NCBI RefSeq assembly: GCF_026242045.1
Contig: NZ_JAPJDO010000042.1
Location: 1 to 48,030 of the forward strand
Direction of reading: 5' to 3'
DNA: 48,030 nucleotides
From: Mycobacterium pinniadriaticum
Lineage (GTDB): Bacteria > Actinomycetota > Actinomycetes > Mycobacteriales > Mycobacteriaceae
Both the position numbers and the translations under genes were made by a program. This document shows, piece after piece, positions 9,899-19,099 of the stretch. Below the pieces are notes generated by a model. That model saw nothing but the letters and a program-made list of their open reading frames with translations, was not told where the DNA came from and searched no databases. The first letter of the stretch is position 1, and every line of letters begins with the position of its first letter.

Positions 9899-12800
9899 CT
9901 AGCGCGGTTTGGCCAGCGGGAAGGGCAGGGTCTCCCGGATGCTGCGCCCGGTGATCAGCATGACCACCCGGTCGACACCGACCCCCAGTCCTCCGGTGGG
10001 CGGCATGGCGTACTCCATCGCCTGCAGGAAATCCTCGTCCAGTTCCATCGCCTCGGGATCGCCGTCGGCGGCCAGCAGGGACTGCTCCTGCAGGCGCCGG
10101 CGCTGCTCGACCGGGTCGGTCAATTCGCTGTAGGCGGTGCCCAGCTCGACCCCCCATGCGACCAGGTCCCAGCGCTCGGCGACACCGGGCCTGCTGCGAT
10201 GCGGGCGGGTCAGCGGCGACACCGACGTCGGGAAGTCGGTGTAGAAGGTCGGTGCCTCGGTGCGGTCCTCCACAAGGCGCTCGTAGAGTTCCAGGACCAC
10301 CGCACCGGGATCCCAGTGGGTCAGGTAGGGCACCCGCGCCGCATCGCACAACCGGCGCAACACCGCCAGCTCCGTCTGCGCATCGATCTGTTCGCCCAGT
10401 GCCTCGGAGACAGCGTCGTGCACGGTCTTGACGGTCCAGGTTCCGGAGATGTCCACCGGCTCGAGCTGATCGGCGACTCCGTCGCGGGGACGCATGATGA
10501 CCGCGGAGCCGTTGGCGGCGACTGCGGCGTTCTGGATCAGTTCGCGGCAGCCGTCGATCCAGACCCGGTAGTCGGCGTGGGCCTGGTAGGCCTCGAGCAG
10601 GGTGAACTCCGGGTTGTGGCTGAAGTCGACGCCCTCGTTGCGGAATGCCCGGCCCAGCTCGAAGACTCGTTCGACACCACCCACGCACAACCGCTTCAGG
10701 TACAGCTCGGGGGCGATGCGCAGATACAGGTCGAGGTCATAGGCGTTGATGTGGGTCTTGAACGGGCGGGCGTTGGCGCCGCCGTGGATCTGCTGCAGGA
10801 TCGGCGTCTCCACCTCCAGAAAACCCTTGGCGAACAAGGTCTCCCGGATCGAGCGCAGGACGTTGCTCCTGGCGCGGATCAGCCCGCGGGCCTCATGGTT
10901 GATGGCGAGGTCGACGTAGCGGGCCCGGACCCGTGCCTCCGGGTCTTGCAGGCCCTTCCACTTGTCGGGCAAGGGACGCAAGCACTTTCCGAGCATTCGC
11001 CACTGCTGGACCAGCACTGAGCGGGTGCCGTTCTTGCTGTAGCCCATGTGGCCGGTCACCTCGACCAGATCGCCGAGGTCCACGGCGGCGAAGTCCTCGG
11101 TGACGCCGTCGAGGGTGGACTTGTCCAGCAGCAGCTGGACGTCACCGGACCAGTCCCGCAGTTGGGCGAACACCACGCCGCCGTAGTCGCGGGTGCGCAG
11201 GATCCGACCGGCCACACTCAGCGTGACGGTATCGTCGGCGGTCAGCGCCCCGGCGACGGTGTGGGTGGGTGGCTGACCGACCGGGTAGGCGTCTACACCG
11301 TTGCACTGCAAGGCTTTCAGCTTGGCCATCCGCACCCGCACCTGATCGGGAAGTCGCTGCTCGTGCTCGGCGTTCGCTTCGATCGGTTCGTCGAGATCGG
11401 GCGCGCTGCCGTCGGCGTGCAGGCGCCCGGAGGCGGCCAGGTTCTCGGGGACGGCGGAGTGGTGGCCGGTGTGTTGCTTGGCGCGCCGGGAGAACGGCAG
11501 CACCAGGAAGCCTTCGGCGATGACGGATGCGACGCCGACGCGGGGAATCAGCCGGGCATCCTCATAGCAGGCGTAGCGCGGCACCCAGTGCGGCTGGTAT
11601 TTCATGTTGGACCGGTAGAGGGTTTCCAGCTGCCACCATCGGGAGAAGAACACCAGGACGGCGCGCCAGAGCCGTGCCACCGGGCCCGCTCCGAGCTGGG
11701 CGCCGTGCTCGAAAGCCGAGCGGAACATCGCGAAATTGAGCGAAATACGGCTGACGCCGATTTCTTCGGCGTTCTGCAGAAGTTCGGTGACCATCAGCTC
11801 GATGGTGCCGTTGGGGGACTGCGGTGCGCGGCGCATCAGGTCGAGCGACAATCCGTTGGTCCCCCACGGCACCAGCGAGAGCATGGCCACGACGTCGTCC
11901 GAGCTGGGATCGCCGTGGACCGCCTCCACCAGGAGGCAGTCGCCGTCGGCCCGGTCGCCGAGGCGGCCCAGTGCCATCGAGAAACCGCGTTCGGTTTCGG
12001 TGTCACGCCAGGCGTCGGCGCGTGCGATCACCGCTGCCATCTCTTCTTGGGAGAAGTCACGATGCCGCCGCATCCGCACCGTCAATCCGGCACGACGCGC
12101 GCGAGTGACTGCCTGGCGGACGGCACGCATATCCGAGCCGGACAGGTGGAACTGGTCGGGGTAGAGGATCGCCTCGTCGCCGAGTTGCAGTGCGTTGAGG
12201 CCGGCTTCACGGTATGCCTGGGCGCCGGTCGAACTGGCGCCCATCACGCCCGGCGCCCAGCCGTACTCCTGGCACAACGACAGCCACGCGGAGATCGCCT
12301 GCTGCCAGGTCCGCGGATCCCCGATCGGGTCACCGCTGGCCAGACACACCCCGACCTCGACGCGGTAGGTGATCGCGGCGCGGGCGTTGGCGGCGAACAC
12401 CACCGACTTGTCCCGGCGGGTGGCGAAGTACCCCAGTGAATCGTTCTTCCCGTACATCTGCAGCAGGCCGCGGATGGCGGACTCGTCCTCGCCGGTCAGC
12501 GCGTTCTCGGCGCGTTGTGATTGGAACAGCACGATCGCGGCCACCATCAATGCCAGCGCACCGAACAGGCCGAGCAGGGCGTTGACGAAGGTATGCGGAT
12601 GGCCGGTGAAGGCGTCGGCGTCGGCGCCGGCGAAGGCGCTCACCCGGTTCAGGGCATACCAGAATCGGTCGTCGCGGGCCAGGGTGCCGGGGAACAGTTC
12701 GAGCACGCCCCAGCCGATCAGCGTGCCCACGGCCAGGCCGGCTACCAGGGTTGCGGCCGCCTTGAGCAGCGCCCCACGGCGGACCCTGGCCCAGAACTCC

Positions 12801-13198
12801 TTGTAGGCCAGTAGCAGCGCGCCGGTCGCCAGGACGTGGAAGGCCAGGCCGATGACCTCGCTGATTTCCTCGGCCGGCGATTCCGTGCCGGACAACAGGT
12901 CGGCGATGTTCCATACCGACGCGGCGACCATGTAGAAGACGAGAATCCACCAGGCGATGCGCTTGCGGGCCGCGAGCGCGGCAGCCAGCAGGACCAAGAC
13001 GAAGGCCCAGGCGAAGCTGGTGTCCGGGAAGTTGAAGAGATAGTCGTTGATGAACTCCCGGGGGATCCCGATGAGATGCCGCACGATCGTGGACACGCTC
13101 GACAGCAGCGACAGCGTCGCGATGATGCCGATGATCCAGCCGGCTGCGGCGGGCATCCAGCGGAACCGTGAGGTTCGCCGACTCGTCGTGACGGTCAT
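9899..13198 (-). CDS. lysX: LysX: bifunctional lysyl-phosphatidylglycerol synthase/lysyl-tRNA synthetase
   Basis: This 1099-residue fusion makes lysyl-tRNA and transfers lysine to phosphatidylglycerol, giving the membrane positive charge and resistance to cationic peptides. Residues 1 to about 230 form membrane helices; about 240-580 are an MprF-type DUF2156 transferase domain (conserved LSLDLMRR, IELMVTELLQ). An OB-fold anticodon domain starts near 640 and a class II synthetase core fills the rest, with motif 2 around FELGRAFRNEGVDFSHNPEF and motif 3 as GLGVGVDRVVML. It sits in the same place as Rv1640c. M. tuberculosis has a second, stand-alone LysS elsewhere, so the house-keeping enzyme is probably not this one. 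The ATG at 13198 gives a basic N-terminus directly before the first membrane helix. Confidence 0.95.
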   Translation of the reverse strand: MTVTTSRRTSRFRWMPAAAGWIIGIIATLSLLSSVSTIVRHLIGIPREFINDYLFNFPDTSFAWAFVLVLLAAALAARKRIAWWILVFYMVAASVWNIADLLSGTESPAEEISEVIGLAFHVLATGALLLAYKEFWARVRRGALLKAAATLVAGLAVGTLIGWGVLELFPGTLARDDRFWYALNRVSAFAGADADAFTGHPHTFVNALLGLFGALALMVAAIVLFQSQRAENALTGEDESAIRGLLQMYGKNDSLGYFATRRDKSVVFAANARAAITYRVEVGVCLASGDPIGDPRTWQQAISAWLSLCQEYGWAPGVMGASSTGAQAYREAGLNALQLGDEAILYPDQFHLSGSDMRAVRQAVTRARRAGLTVRMRRHRDFSQEEMAAVIARADAWRDTETERGFSMALGRLGDRADGDCLLVEAVHGDPSSDDVVAMLSLVPWGTNGLSLDLMRRAPQSPNGTIELMVTELLQNAEEIGVSRISLNFAMFRSAFEHGAQLGAGPVARLWRAVLVFFSRWWQLETLYRSNMKYQPHWVPRYACYEDARLIPRVGVASVIAEGFLVLPFSRRAKQHTGHHSAVPENLAASGRLHADGSAPDLDEPIEANAEHEQRLPDQVRVRMAKLKALQCNGVDAYPVGQPPTHTVAGALTADDTVTLSVAGRILRTRDYGGVVFAQLRDWSGDVQLLLDKSTLDGVTEDFAAVDLGDLVEVTGHMGYSKNGTRSVLVQQWRMLGKCLRPLPDKWKGLQDPEARVRARYVDLAINHEARGLIRARSNVLRSIRETLFAKGFLEVETPILQQIHGGANARPFKTHINAYDLDLYLRIAPELYLKRLCVGGVERVFELGRAFRNEGVDFSHNPEFTLLEAYQAHADYRVWIDGCRELIQNAAVAANGSAVIMRPRDGVADQLEPVDISGTWTVKTVHDAVSEALGEQIDAQTELAVLRRLCDAARVPYLTHWDPGAVVLELYERLVEDRTEAPTFYTDFPTSVSPLTRPHRSRPGVAERWDLVAWGVELGTAYSELTDPVEQRRRLQEQSLLAADGDPEAMELDEDFLQAMEYAMPPTGGLGVGVDRVVMLITGRSIRETLPFPLAKPR

Positions 13199-13243
13199 AG
13201 GCCGCGAGGATATTCCCTCGACGTACCGGTTGTCTGTGCCGCG

Positions 13244-13606
13244 CTACCAGACGGGGCCGGTGTATTTCTCGCCCGGACCGCTGCCCGGTTCGTCGGGCGC
13301 GGCGCTGGCTTCCCGGAAGGCCAACTGCAGACTCTTCAAGCCGTCTCGGACCGGCCCGGCGTGCGGGCCCAGGTATTCCGCCGACGCGGTCACCAGGCCG
13401 GCCAGCGCCGTGATCAGGCGGCGGGCCTCATCGAGGTCGCGATGGTCGCTGGTGTCGGGATCGGGGGAGGATAGTCCGATTTTCTCGGCGGCGGCGCTCA
13501 TCAGCATCACCGCGGCACGGGTGATCACCTCGGCGGCGGGAATATCGGCCAGGTCGCGGGCGCGCGGGTCACTCGTGGCAGATGTGTGCGAGGTATCGTC
13601 CGTCAT
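13244..13606 (-). CDS. DUF1844 family protein
   Basis: This encodes about 120 residues. The core, from DLADIPAAEVITRAAVMLMSAAAEKIGL to LITALAGLVTASAEYLG, has the pattern of the actinobacterial DUF1844 family: a helix carrying the AAEVI...AVMLM pattern, then an Asp/Glu-rich loop and a DEARRLI helix. The C-terminal tail is Pro/Gly-rich. The ATG at 13606 is preferred over an upstream extension because the extension does not resemble the family. It is divergent from infC, whose leader starts here, and 45 bp upstream of lysX on the same strand, so the two may be cotranscribed. No function has been established for the family to my knowledge. Confidence 0.8.
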   Translation of the reverse strand: MTDDTSHTSATSDPRARDLADIPAAEVITRAAVMLMSAAAEKIGLSSPDPDTSDHRDLDEARRLITALAGLVTASAEYLGPHAGPVRDGLKSLQLAFREASAAPDEPGSGPGEKYTGPVW

Positions 13607-13887
13607 GCCTGCTAGACTGGCATGCACGACCGTCCCGGCATACGCCAGGGACAGCAAGTGGAGTCCCACTCCCACCGCCCGCCACGGATATTTCCGCAGG
13701 TAGAGCGGTCCGGTCACGGATGCCTTCAGGGTATCTGTCCTGCCGATTGGCAGGCGGCGTCAGCCGTGATCGGTCGGCATCGGGCCCTGCTTCATGCAGG
13801 GCCTTCTCGCTGATGGCGTGGTTTCTCCCGGCTGTTTCCTCGTGGCTCCGCGGTGGTCCGAAGAGGAAACCGAACCAGGGAGGCCCC
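13607..13887 (+). promoter_or_regulatory. Long infC leader with hairpins
   Basis: About 280 bp precede infC. TGCTAGACT at 13609-13617 looks like an extended -10 for infC, which would give a leader of about 265 nt. Inside it are GTCCC/GGGAC arms (13632-13636, 13648-13652) and a perfect 8-bp hairpin, GGCCCTGC-TTCAT-GCAGGGCC at 13783-13803. Long leaders before infC-rpmI-rplT often carry autoregulation by IF3 or L20; which of these acts here is not shown. Confidence 0.5.
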
Positions 13888-14490
<603 letters not shown>

Positions 14491-14502
14491 AACTGAGGAC
14501 CA

Positions 14503-14697
14503 ATGCCCAAGGCAAAGACTCACAGCGGCGCTTCCAAGCGGTTCCGCAAGACCGGCACCGGGAAGATCGTGCGGCAGAAGGCGAACCGTCGCCACCTGCT
14601 CGAGCACAAGGCCACCAAGCGGACTCGCCGCTTGGACGGCCGCACCGTCGTGTCGGCCAACGACACCAAGCGTGTCAACGCGATGCTGAACGGCTAA
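14503..14697 (+). CDS. rpmI: 50S ribosomal protein L35
   Basis: This encodes 64 residues, highly basic, starting MPKAKTHSGASKRFRKTGTG and ending with a conserved helix containing NDTKRVNAMLNG. L35 sits in the 23S rRNA core near the tRNA exit region of the large subunit. GAGGACCA precedes the ATG, and the gene lies 12 bp after infC and 48 bp before rplT in the standard bacterial order. Length and sequence are normal for the family. Confidence 0.97.
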   Translation: MPKAKTHSGASKRFRKTGTGKIVRQKANRRHLLEHKATKRTRRLDGRTVVSANDTKRVNAMLNG

Positions 14698-14745
14698 GCG
14701 CCGTAACCCCTCAACTTTTGACCGACCAAGAATAGGAACACCGCA

Positions 14746-15135
14746 ATGGCACGCGTGAAGCGCGCACTCAATGCCCAGAAGAAGCGGCGCACAGTACTCA
14801 AGGCGTCCAAGGGCTACCGCGGCCAGCGCTCGAGGCTCTACCGCAAAGCCAAAGAGCAGCAGCTGCATTCGCTGACTTACGCCTACCGGGACCGTCGTGC
14901 CCGCAAGGGTGAGTTCCGCAAGCTGTGGATCTCCCGCATCAACGCGGCGGCCCGCGCCAACGACATCACCTACAACCGGCTGATCCAGGGCCTCAAGGCC
15001 GCCGGCATCGAGGTCGACCGCAAGAACCTCGCCGAGATCGCCGTCAGCGACCCGGCCGCGTTCACCGCGCTGGTCGAGGCCGCCAAGGCCGCACTGCCGG
15101 AGGATGTCAACGCGCCTTCCGGTGAAGCCGCCTGA
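14746..15135 (+). CDS. rplT: 50S ribosomal protein L20
   Basis: This encodes 129 residues. It begins MARVKRALNAQKKRRTVLK, the basic extension that threads into 23S rRNA, followed by the globular part with SLTYAYRDRRARKGEFRKLWI and a C-terminal helix bundle. L20 is an early assembly protein of the large subunit and in several bacteria represses its own operon by binding the leader RNA. The family core ends near residue 117; the Glu/Ala-rich tail here is a typical actinobacterial extension. Confidence 0.97.
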   Translation: MARVKRALNAQKKRRTVLKASKGYRGQRSRLYRKAKEQQLHSLTYAYRDRRARKGEFRKLWISRINAAARANDITYNRLIQGLKAAGIEVDRKNLAEIAVSDPAAFTALVEAAKAALPEDVNAPSGEAA

Positions 15136-15164
15136 TAACGGCACTCACTGAACGATCCGCCCGG

Positions 15165-15923
15165 GTGGTGGCTGCGGTCAAACTGCAGCGCCACACCGGG
15201 CGTCGTCGTGCTGGGCGCTTTCTGGCCGAGGGACCGAATCTGGTTGAGGCGGCGGCCCGGCGCGGACTCGTGCTCGAGGTGTTCGCCACGGAGGCCGCCG
15301 CACACAGACACGCCGAGTTGTTGACCGGCCTGCCGGTGCACGAGGTGACCGAGAAGGCGGCGAAGGCGCTGTCGGAGACGGTGACGCCGTCGGGTCTGGT
15401 GGCCGTGTGCACGATGCCCGACGGCGATCTCGATGCGGTTATGGCCGGTGAGCCCCGGCTGGTGGTGGTCGCCGTCGATCTGTCCGAGCCCGGTAACGCC
15501 GGGACGTTGATCCGGCTGGCCGATGCGATGGGCGCGGCGGCGGTGGTGTTCGCCGGGCACAGCGTGGATCCGTACAACGGCAAGTGCCTGCGGGCGTCGG
15601 CGGGCAGTATCTTCGCGGTGCCGGTGGTGGTCGCACCGGACACCGTCGCGGTGGTCTCCGGGCTGCGTGGCGCCGGCCTGCAGGTGCTGGCCACGACGCT
15701 GGACGGCGAGTTGAGCCTGGACGACGCCGAGCTGGGTCAGCCCACCGCCTGGGTCTTCGGCCCCGAGACGCAGGGCTTGCCCCCGGAGATCGCCGGCTTG
15801 GCCGATCATCGAGTCACGATCCCGATGGCCGGTGGCGCCGAGAGTTTGAATGTCGCTGCCGCCGCGGCGATCTGCCTGTATCAGAGCGCGCGCGCCCAGC
15901 GAGCCGGTAGCTCTCCCGAGTAA
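15165..15923 (+). CDS. SpoU/TrmH-family 23S rRNA 2'-O-ribose methyltransferase (TsnR-like)
   Basis: This 252-residue enzyme transfers a methyl group from S-adenosylmethionine to a ribose of rRNA. The N-terminal substrate-binding part contains RRAGRFLAEGPNLVEAA. The SPOUT knot follows with its three motifs: DLSEPGNAGTLIRLADAMG, WVFGPETQGLP and IPMAGGAESLNVAAAAAICLY. The gene starts 29 bp after rplT on the same strand, as Rv1644 (tsnR) does in M. tuberculosis. The start is uncertain: family homology (LTERSARV) extends upstream of the GTG at 15165 without an ordinary start codon, so a rare start near the rplT stop is possible. The exact target nucleotide is not known from the sequence. Confidence 0.9.
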   Translation: MVAAVKLQRHTGRRRAGRFLAEGPNLVEAAARRGLVLEVFATEAAAHRHAELLTGLPVHEVTEKAAKALSETVTPSGLVAVCTMPDGDLDAVMAGEPRLVVVAVDLSEPGNAGTLIRLADAMGAAAVVFAGHSVDPYNGKCLRASAGSIFAVPVVVAPDTVAVVSGLRGAGLQVLATTLDGELSLDDAELGQPTAWVFGPETQGLPPEIAGLADHRVTIPMAGGAESLNVAAAAAICLYQSARAQRAGSSPE

Positions 15924-15983
15924 TAGCGCCGGTGTCGGCCCGGGCGACAATTCGGGGTCATATCGAGGTCCTTTGACCCTCCC

Positions 15984-16019
15984 GGATTCAGGCGACGCGG
16001 GGCGACGCTTGCCTGATCC
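15984..16019 (+). terminator. Possible terminator or operator hairpin after the rRNA methyltransferase gene
   Basis: GGATTCAGGC and GCCTGATCC form an inverted repeat with one bulged base and a loop of 17 bases, between the methyltransferase and lipoprotein genes. There is no T-run, so a terminator is only one reading; an operator for the next gene is the other. Confidence 0.3.
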
Positions 16020-16046
16020 GACAGCAACGGGTAGCGGGAGGTTCAC

Positions 16047-16601
16047 ATGCTGTCAGCGCGGATGCTGGTGGTGGGCATCGCCGCCGCCGCCCTGACCGCC
16101 TGCGGCTCGACGGGTGTCCTTCCGGTCAAGACAAGCGTCAGCACGAGCACACAGGTCGACACCGTCACGGCCGCGCCGTCGACGATCACCCGGACCCGCA
16201 CTGTTCAACCGCCCGCTCCGCCACTGCGGCAGTCGATGCGGGCGTGGTGGAACAAGGTTCAAGACCACGTCAATGCGATCCAGTCCGCCGCCCATGACGT
16301 GGCGTCGGCCGCGCAGGTGTACGACGACGCACTGTTGAGTGCGGCCTGCTCGAGGTATCACGACGGTGTGGCCGGGCTGCAGGGCCATATGCCGCCGCCG
16401 GATCCGTCCTTGGCGACCGAGTTGCAGGCCGCACTCTCCGACTACGACGTGGCGATGCATTTCTGCGTGGCGGCCACCAGCGACATCGATACCAACGAAC
16501 TGCACCACTCGCTCGAATTCCTGCGGTCAGGCAACGCCGCGATGCAGCGGGCGGGCGCGATTCTCCAAGCCGATCTGGGCGAGCCGATCCAGATCGGCTA
16601 G
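16047..16601 (+). CDS. Small lipoprotein of unknown function
   Basis: This encodes 184 residues. A short hydrophobic signal ends in the lipobox LTAC (residues 16-19), so Cys19 should be lipidated and the mature protein anchored on the outer face of the membrane. A Thr/Ser-rich linker with TRTRTVQPPAPP follows, then a helical domain with several Trp, His and two Cys (about 60-180). GGGAGG lies six bases before the ATG, supporting the start. No family is recognised. It is convergent with the acyl-CoA dehydrogenase gene, 53 bp away, and has its own spacer of 123 bp upstream. From the sequence alone only export and anchoring can be predicted. Confidence 0.75.
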   Translation: MLSARMLVVGIAAAALTACGSTGVLPVKTSVSTSTQVDTVTAAPSTITRTRTVQPPAPPLRQSMRAWWNKVQDHVNAIQSAAHDVASAAQVYDDALLSAACSRYHDGVAGLQGHMPPPDPSLATELQAALSDYDVAMHFCVAATSDIDTNELHHSLEFLRSGNAAMQRAGAILQADLGEPIQIG

Positions 16602-16654
16602 CCGGTTCACCTGGTGCACCACCCTGATGGTCGAGAGAGCTCGCGACGCGATGC

Positions 16655-17923
16655 TCACGTCCCGAGCAATCCCTTGGCCACGTGCGTGATCTGCACCTCG
16701 TTACTGCCGGCGTAGATCATCAACGATTTCGCATCGCGCGCAAGCTGTTCCACGCGGTACTCGGTCATGTAACCGTTGCCGCCGAACAGCTGGATCGCCT
16801 CCATGGCGACATCGGTGGCCGCCTGCGAGCAGTAATACTTCATCGCCGATGCCTCGGCCAGCGAGATCGGCGTGCCCGTCTGCCCGTATTCGATCACCCG
16901 GAACAGCATGTTGCGCACGTTCATCCGGGCCACCTCCATGTTGGCCAGCTTCAGCTGGATCAACTGGAATTGGCCGATCTCCTTGCCCCACAGCGTGCGC
17001 GTCTTGGCGTAGTCGGTACACAGCCGCAGGCATTCCTCGATCACCCCGAGGGCCATCGATACCACGCCGATCCGCTCGGCGGCGAAACTCGACCGGGCGC
17101 TGTCGCGGCCGTCCCCGGACTTGTTCTCCTCGGTCTCGCCCAACAGCCGGTCGCGCCCCAGCCGCACATTGTTGAAGAACAGCTCACCGGTGCGCGAACT
17201 GTGAATCCCCATCTTGCGGAACGGCTTGGCCTGGACGAAGCCCTCCATCCCGCGATCCAGCACGAACGTCAACACCTTGCGGTCGCGCTTGTCGGCGGAC
17301 GAGCGCTCGCGCAAGGACCCTGTGCCAGCCGGATCACCCTCGTCCAACTTGGCGTACACCACGACGACGTCAGCGTCGGGCCCGTTGGTGATGAACGTCT
17401 TCTGCCCGTTGAGGATGTAGTCGTCGCCATCGCGCACGACATAGGACTTCATCCCGCCGAACGCATCCGACCCCGAATCCGGTTCGGTGATCGCCCATGC
17501 GCCGATCTTGTCGTAGGTCACTAGATCGGGCAGCCAACGTTCCTGCTGGGCCAGCGTGCCGCGACTCTGGATGGTGGGCACCGTCAGCCCGAGGCTGACG
17601 CCCATCCCGGTGACCAGGCCCATGCTGACCCGACACAACTCGCTGATCAGCACGAATCCCATCCCGGCCGATCCGCCATCGCCGAACATGCCGCCGCCCC
17701 CGCGGGGCTTGGTATCGGTGCCCTCCCGCATCCGGTTCAGCCGCTTGCTCAGCGATTCGCGCGCCATATCGCCGATACCGAAGGTGGCGAACAGCTTTCG
17801 GACGATCGGGTACGGCTCCATGTCGCCGCTCTCGAGTTCGTCGATATGAGGACGAATCTCTTTGTCGACGAACTCGCGGACGGCGTCGCGCACGGCGATA
17901 TCGACGTCGGACCATTCGATCAT
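16655..17923 (-). CDS. Acyl-CoA dehydrogenase
   Basis: This 422-residue flavoenzyme has the ACAD signatures AWAITEPDSGSD (about 142-153), FFNNVRLGRDRLLGE (about 249-263) and the C-terminal helices with IQLFGGNGYMTEYRVEQLARD. It should oxidise an acyl-CoA at the alpha-beta bond and pass electrons to ETF. The residue that is the catalytic Glu in medium-chain enzymes is Ala405 here (IYAGSNEVQ). A Glu is found instead at 283 in FAAERIG, the position used by isovaleryl-CoA and long-chain dehydrogenases, so the enzyme is probably active with a different substrate preference. A glycine-rich insert lies at 74-86. The DUF2236 gene ends 12 bp upstream on the same strand, so the two very likely form an operon. 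Confidence 0.9.
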   Translation of the reverse strand: MIEWSDVDIAVRDAVREFVDKEIRPHIDELESGDMEPYPIVRKLFATFGIGDMARESLSKRLNRMREGTDTKPRGGGGMFGDGGSAGMGFVLISELCRVSMGLVTGMGVSLGLTVPTIQSRGTLAQQERWLPDLVTYDKIGAWAITEPDSGSDAFGGMKSYVVRDGDDYILNGQKTFITNGPDADVVVVYAKLDEGDPAGTGSLRERSSADKRDRKVLTFVLDRGMEGFVQAKPFRKMGIHSSRTGELFFNNVRLGRDRLLGETEENKSGDGRDSARSSFAAERIGVVSMALGVIEECLRLCTDYAKTRTLWGKEIGQFQLIQLKLANMEVARMNVRNMLFRVIEYGQTGTPISLAEASAMKYYCSQAATDVAMEAIQLFGGNGYMTEYRVEQLARDAKSLMIYAGSNEVQITHVAKGLLGT

Positions 17924-17935
17924 GCGTTCTCCGGT

Positions 17936-18964
17936 TCAGGCGGCGGCGGTACGTCCTCGGGCGGGCCGCAAACCGGCGAGTGAGAACGTCGTGTGGACCA
18001 GCGACCCCGCACGGGCGACGAGGCTCTTGTGTCGAGGGACATAGTGCATGGGCATCCCGCGGCGGTCTTTGGGGGGTGCCACGAAACCGGGTGCCTCGAC
18101 CAGCGGGGCGTCGGTCGGCAGCTGGCCGGATGCCCGCCGGTAGGCCGACAACGCGCGCGGGTGCAGCCGGATCTCGTCGGGCACCGCCCAGAACGCCAAC
18201 TCCACGGCCTTGCCGAACAGCCGCAGCGCCACCTCGTCACCGGGCGTCCAGCGCATCCCGGCTTTCTCCCGGACCACCGGGTCGAACAGGCCCGCGGCGA
18301 TCCAGCGTTGCCCGGCGACCATCGGCTTGAACAACTGGTCCCACACCGGCGTCGGCATCAACACGAACTTCGGCTTGGGGATGCGGATGTCGAAGATCTC
18401 CAGCGTCGCCTTGTTGATCTCCAGCTCGTCGCGGCAGACCCGGTCCCAGTAATCGCAGAACTCTTCCCAGGTTTCGGGCACCGGCTTCATGCTCATCCCG
18501 TACATCGCGTACCACTGCTTGTGTTCGTCGAACAGCTGGCGCTTCTCGGCCTCGGTCAGCCCGCCGCAGAAATATTCGGCGACCTTGAGGATCAGCATGA
18601 AGAACGTGGCGTGCGCCCAATAGAACGTCTCGGGATTCAGCGCGTGGTAGCGGCGGCCCGCGGTGTCGACGCCCTTGATTCCGCGATGAAAACCCTTGAT
18701 CTGCTCACCGGTCTGCCGGGCGCGCTCGCCGTCGTAGACCACGCCCATGATCGGGTAGACCGACCGCGCGACCCGCTGAAGCGGCTCGCGCAGCAGGATC
18801 GAATGTTCTTCCACTCCGGCGCCCAGCTGCGGATACATGTTCTGCAGCGACCCGATCCACACGCCGAGCATGCCGGTTCGCAGGTCGCCGAAGTATTTCC
18901 AGGTCAGCGAGTCCGGCCCGAGCGGGGTCGGTGTGTGATGCGCAGTGGTCGTCGTTGACCTCAT
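17936..18964 (-). CDS. DUF2236 (MpaB/latex-clearing-protein-like) oxygenase-family protein
   Basis: This is a 342-residue protein. The conserved core reads YDGERARQTGEQIKGFHRGI, then GRRYHALNPETFYWAHATFF, the pattern of the DUF2236 family, whose characterised members (rubber oxygenase Lcp, fungal MpaB) are heme-dependent oxygenases cleaving isoprenoid chains. The His residues in the FHRG and WAHA segments are candidates for the heme site. No signal peptide is seen. The ATG at 18964 fits the family start; the frame is open for over a kilobase upstream but overlaps the cyclase gene on the other strand and is not coding. Rv1645c occupies this place in M. tuberculosis. Its operon partner, the acyl-CoA dehydrogenase, suggests a role in lipid or isoprenoid breakdown, which is inference. 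Confidence 0.85.
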   Translation of the reverse strand: MRSTTTTAHHTPTPLGPDSLTWKYFGDLRTGMLGVWIGSLQNMYPQLGAGVEEHSILLREPLQRVARSVYPIMGVVYDGERARQTGEQIKGFHRGIKGVDTAGRRYHALNPETFYWAHATFFMLILKVAEYFCGGLTEAEKRQLFDEHKQWYAMYGMSMKPVPETWEEFCDYWDRVCRDELEINKATLEIFDIRIPKPKFVLMPTPVWDQLFKPMVAGQRWIAAGLFDPVVREKAGMRWTPGDEVALRLFGKAVELAFWAVPDEIRLHPRALSAYRRASGQLPTDAPLVEAPGFVAPPKDRRGMPMHYVPRHKSLVARAGSLVHTTFSLAGLRPARGRTAAA

Positions 18965-18981
18965 CGACTCACGATAGGACT

Positions 18982-18997
18982 GACAACACACGTTGTC
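18982..18997. promoter_or_regulatory. Palindromic operator candidate upstream of the DUF2236 gene
   Basis: GACAAC-ACAC-GTTGTC is a perfect 6-bp inverted repeat 18 bp upstream of the DUF2236 start, in the 135-bp divergent spacer shared with the adenylyl cyclase gene. Size and spacing fit a dimeric repressor site. The binding protein is unknown. Confidence 0.45.
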
Positions 18998-19099
18998 CAT
19001 GGTGGCGACGAAGCTGTGACCAGTCGTTTGGCATAGCGATACGTTGGCCGCGTCACACCACGTTGGCTGGCCTGAAATCCGTTCCCTACGCTGGATCTC

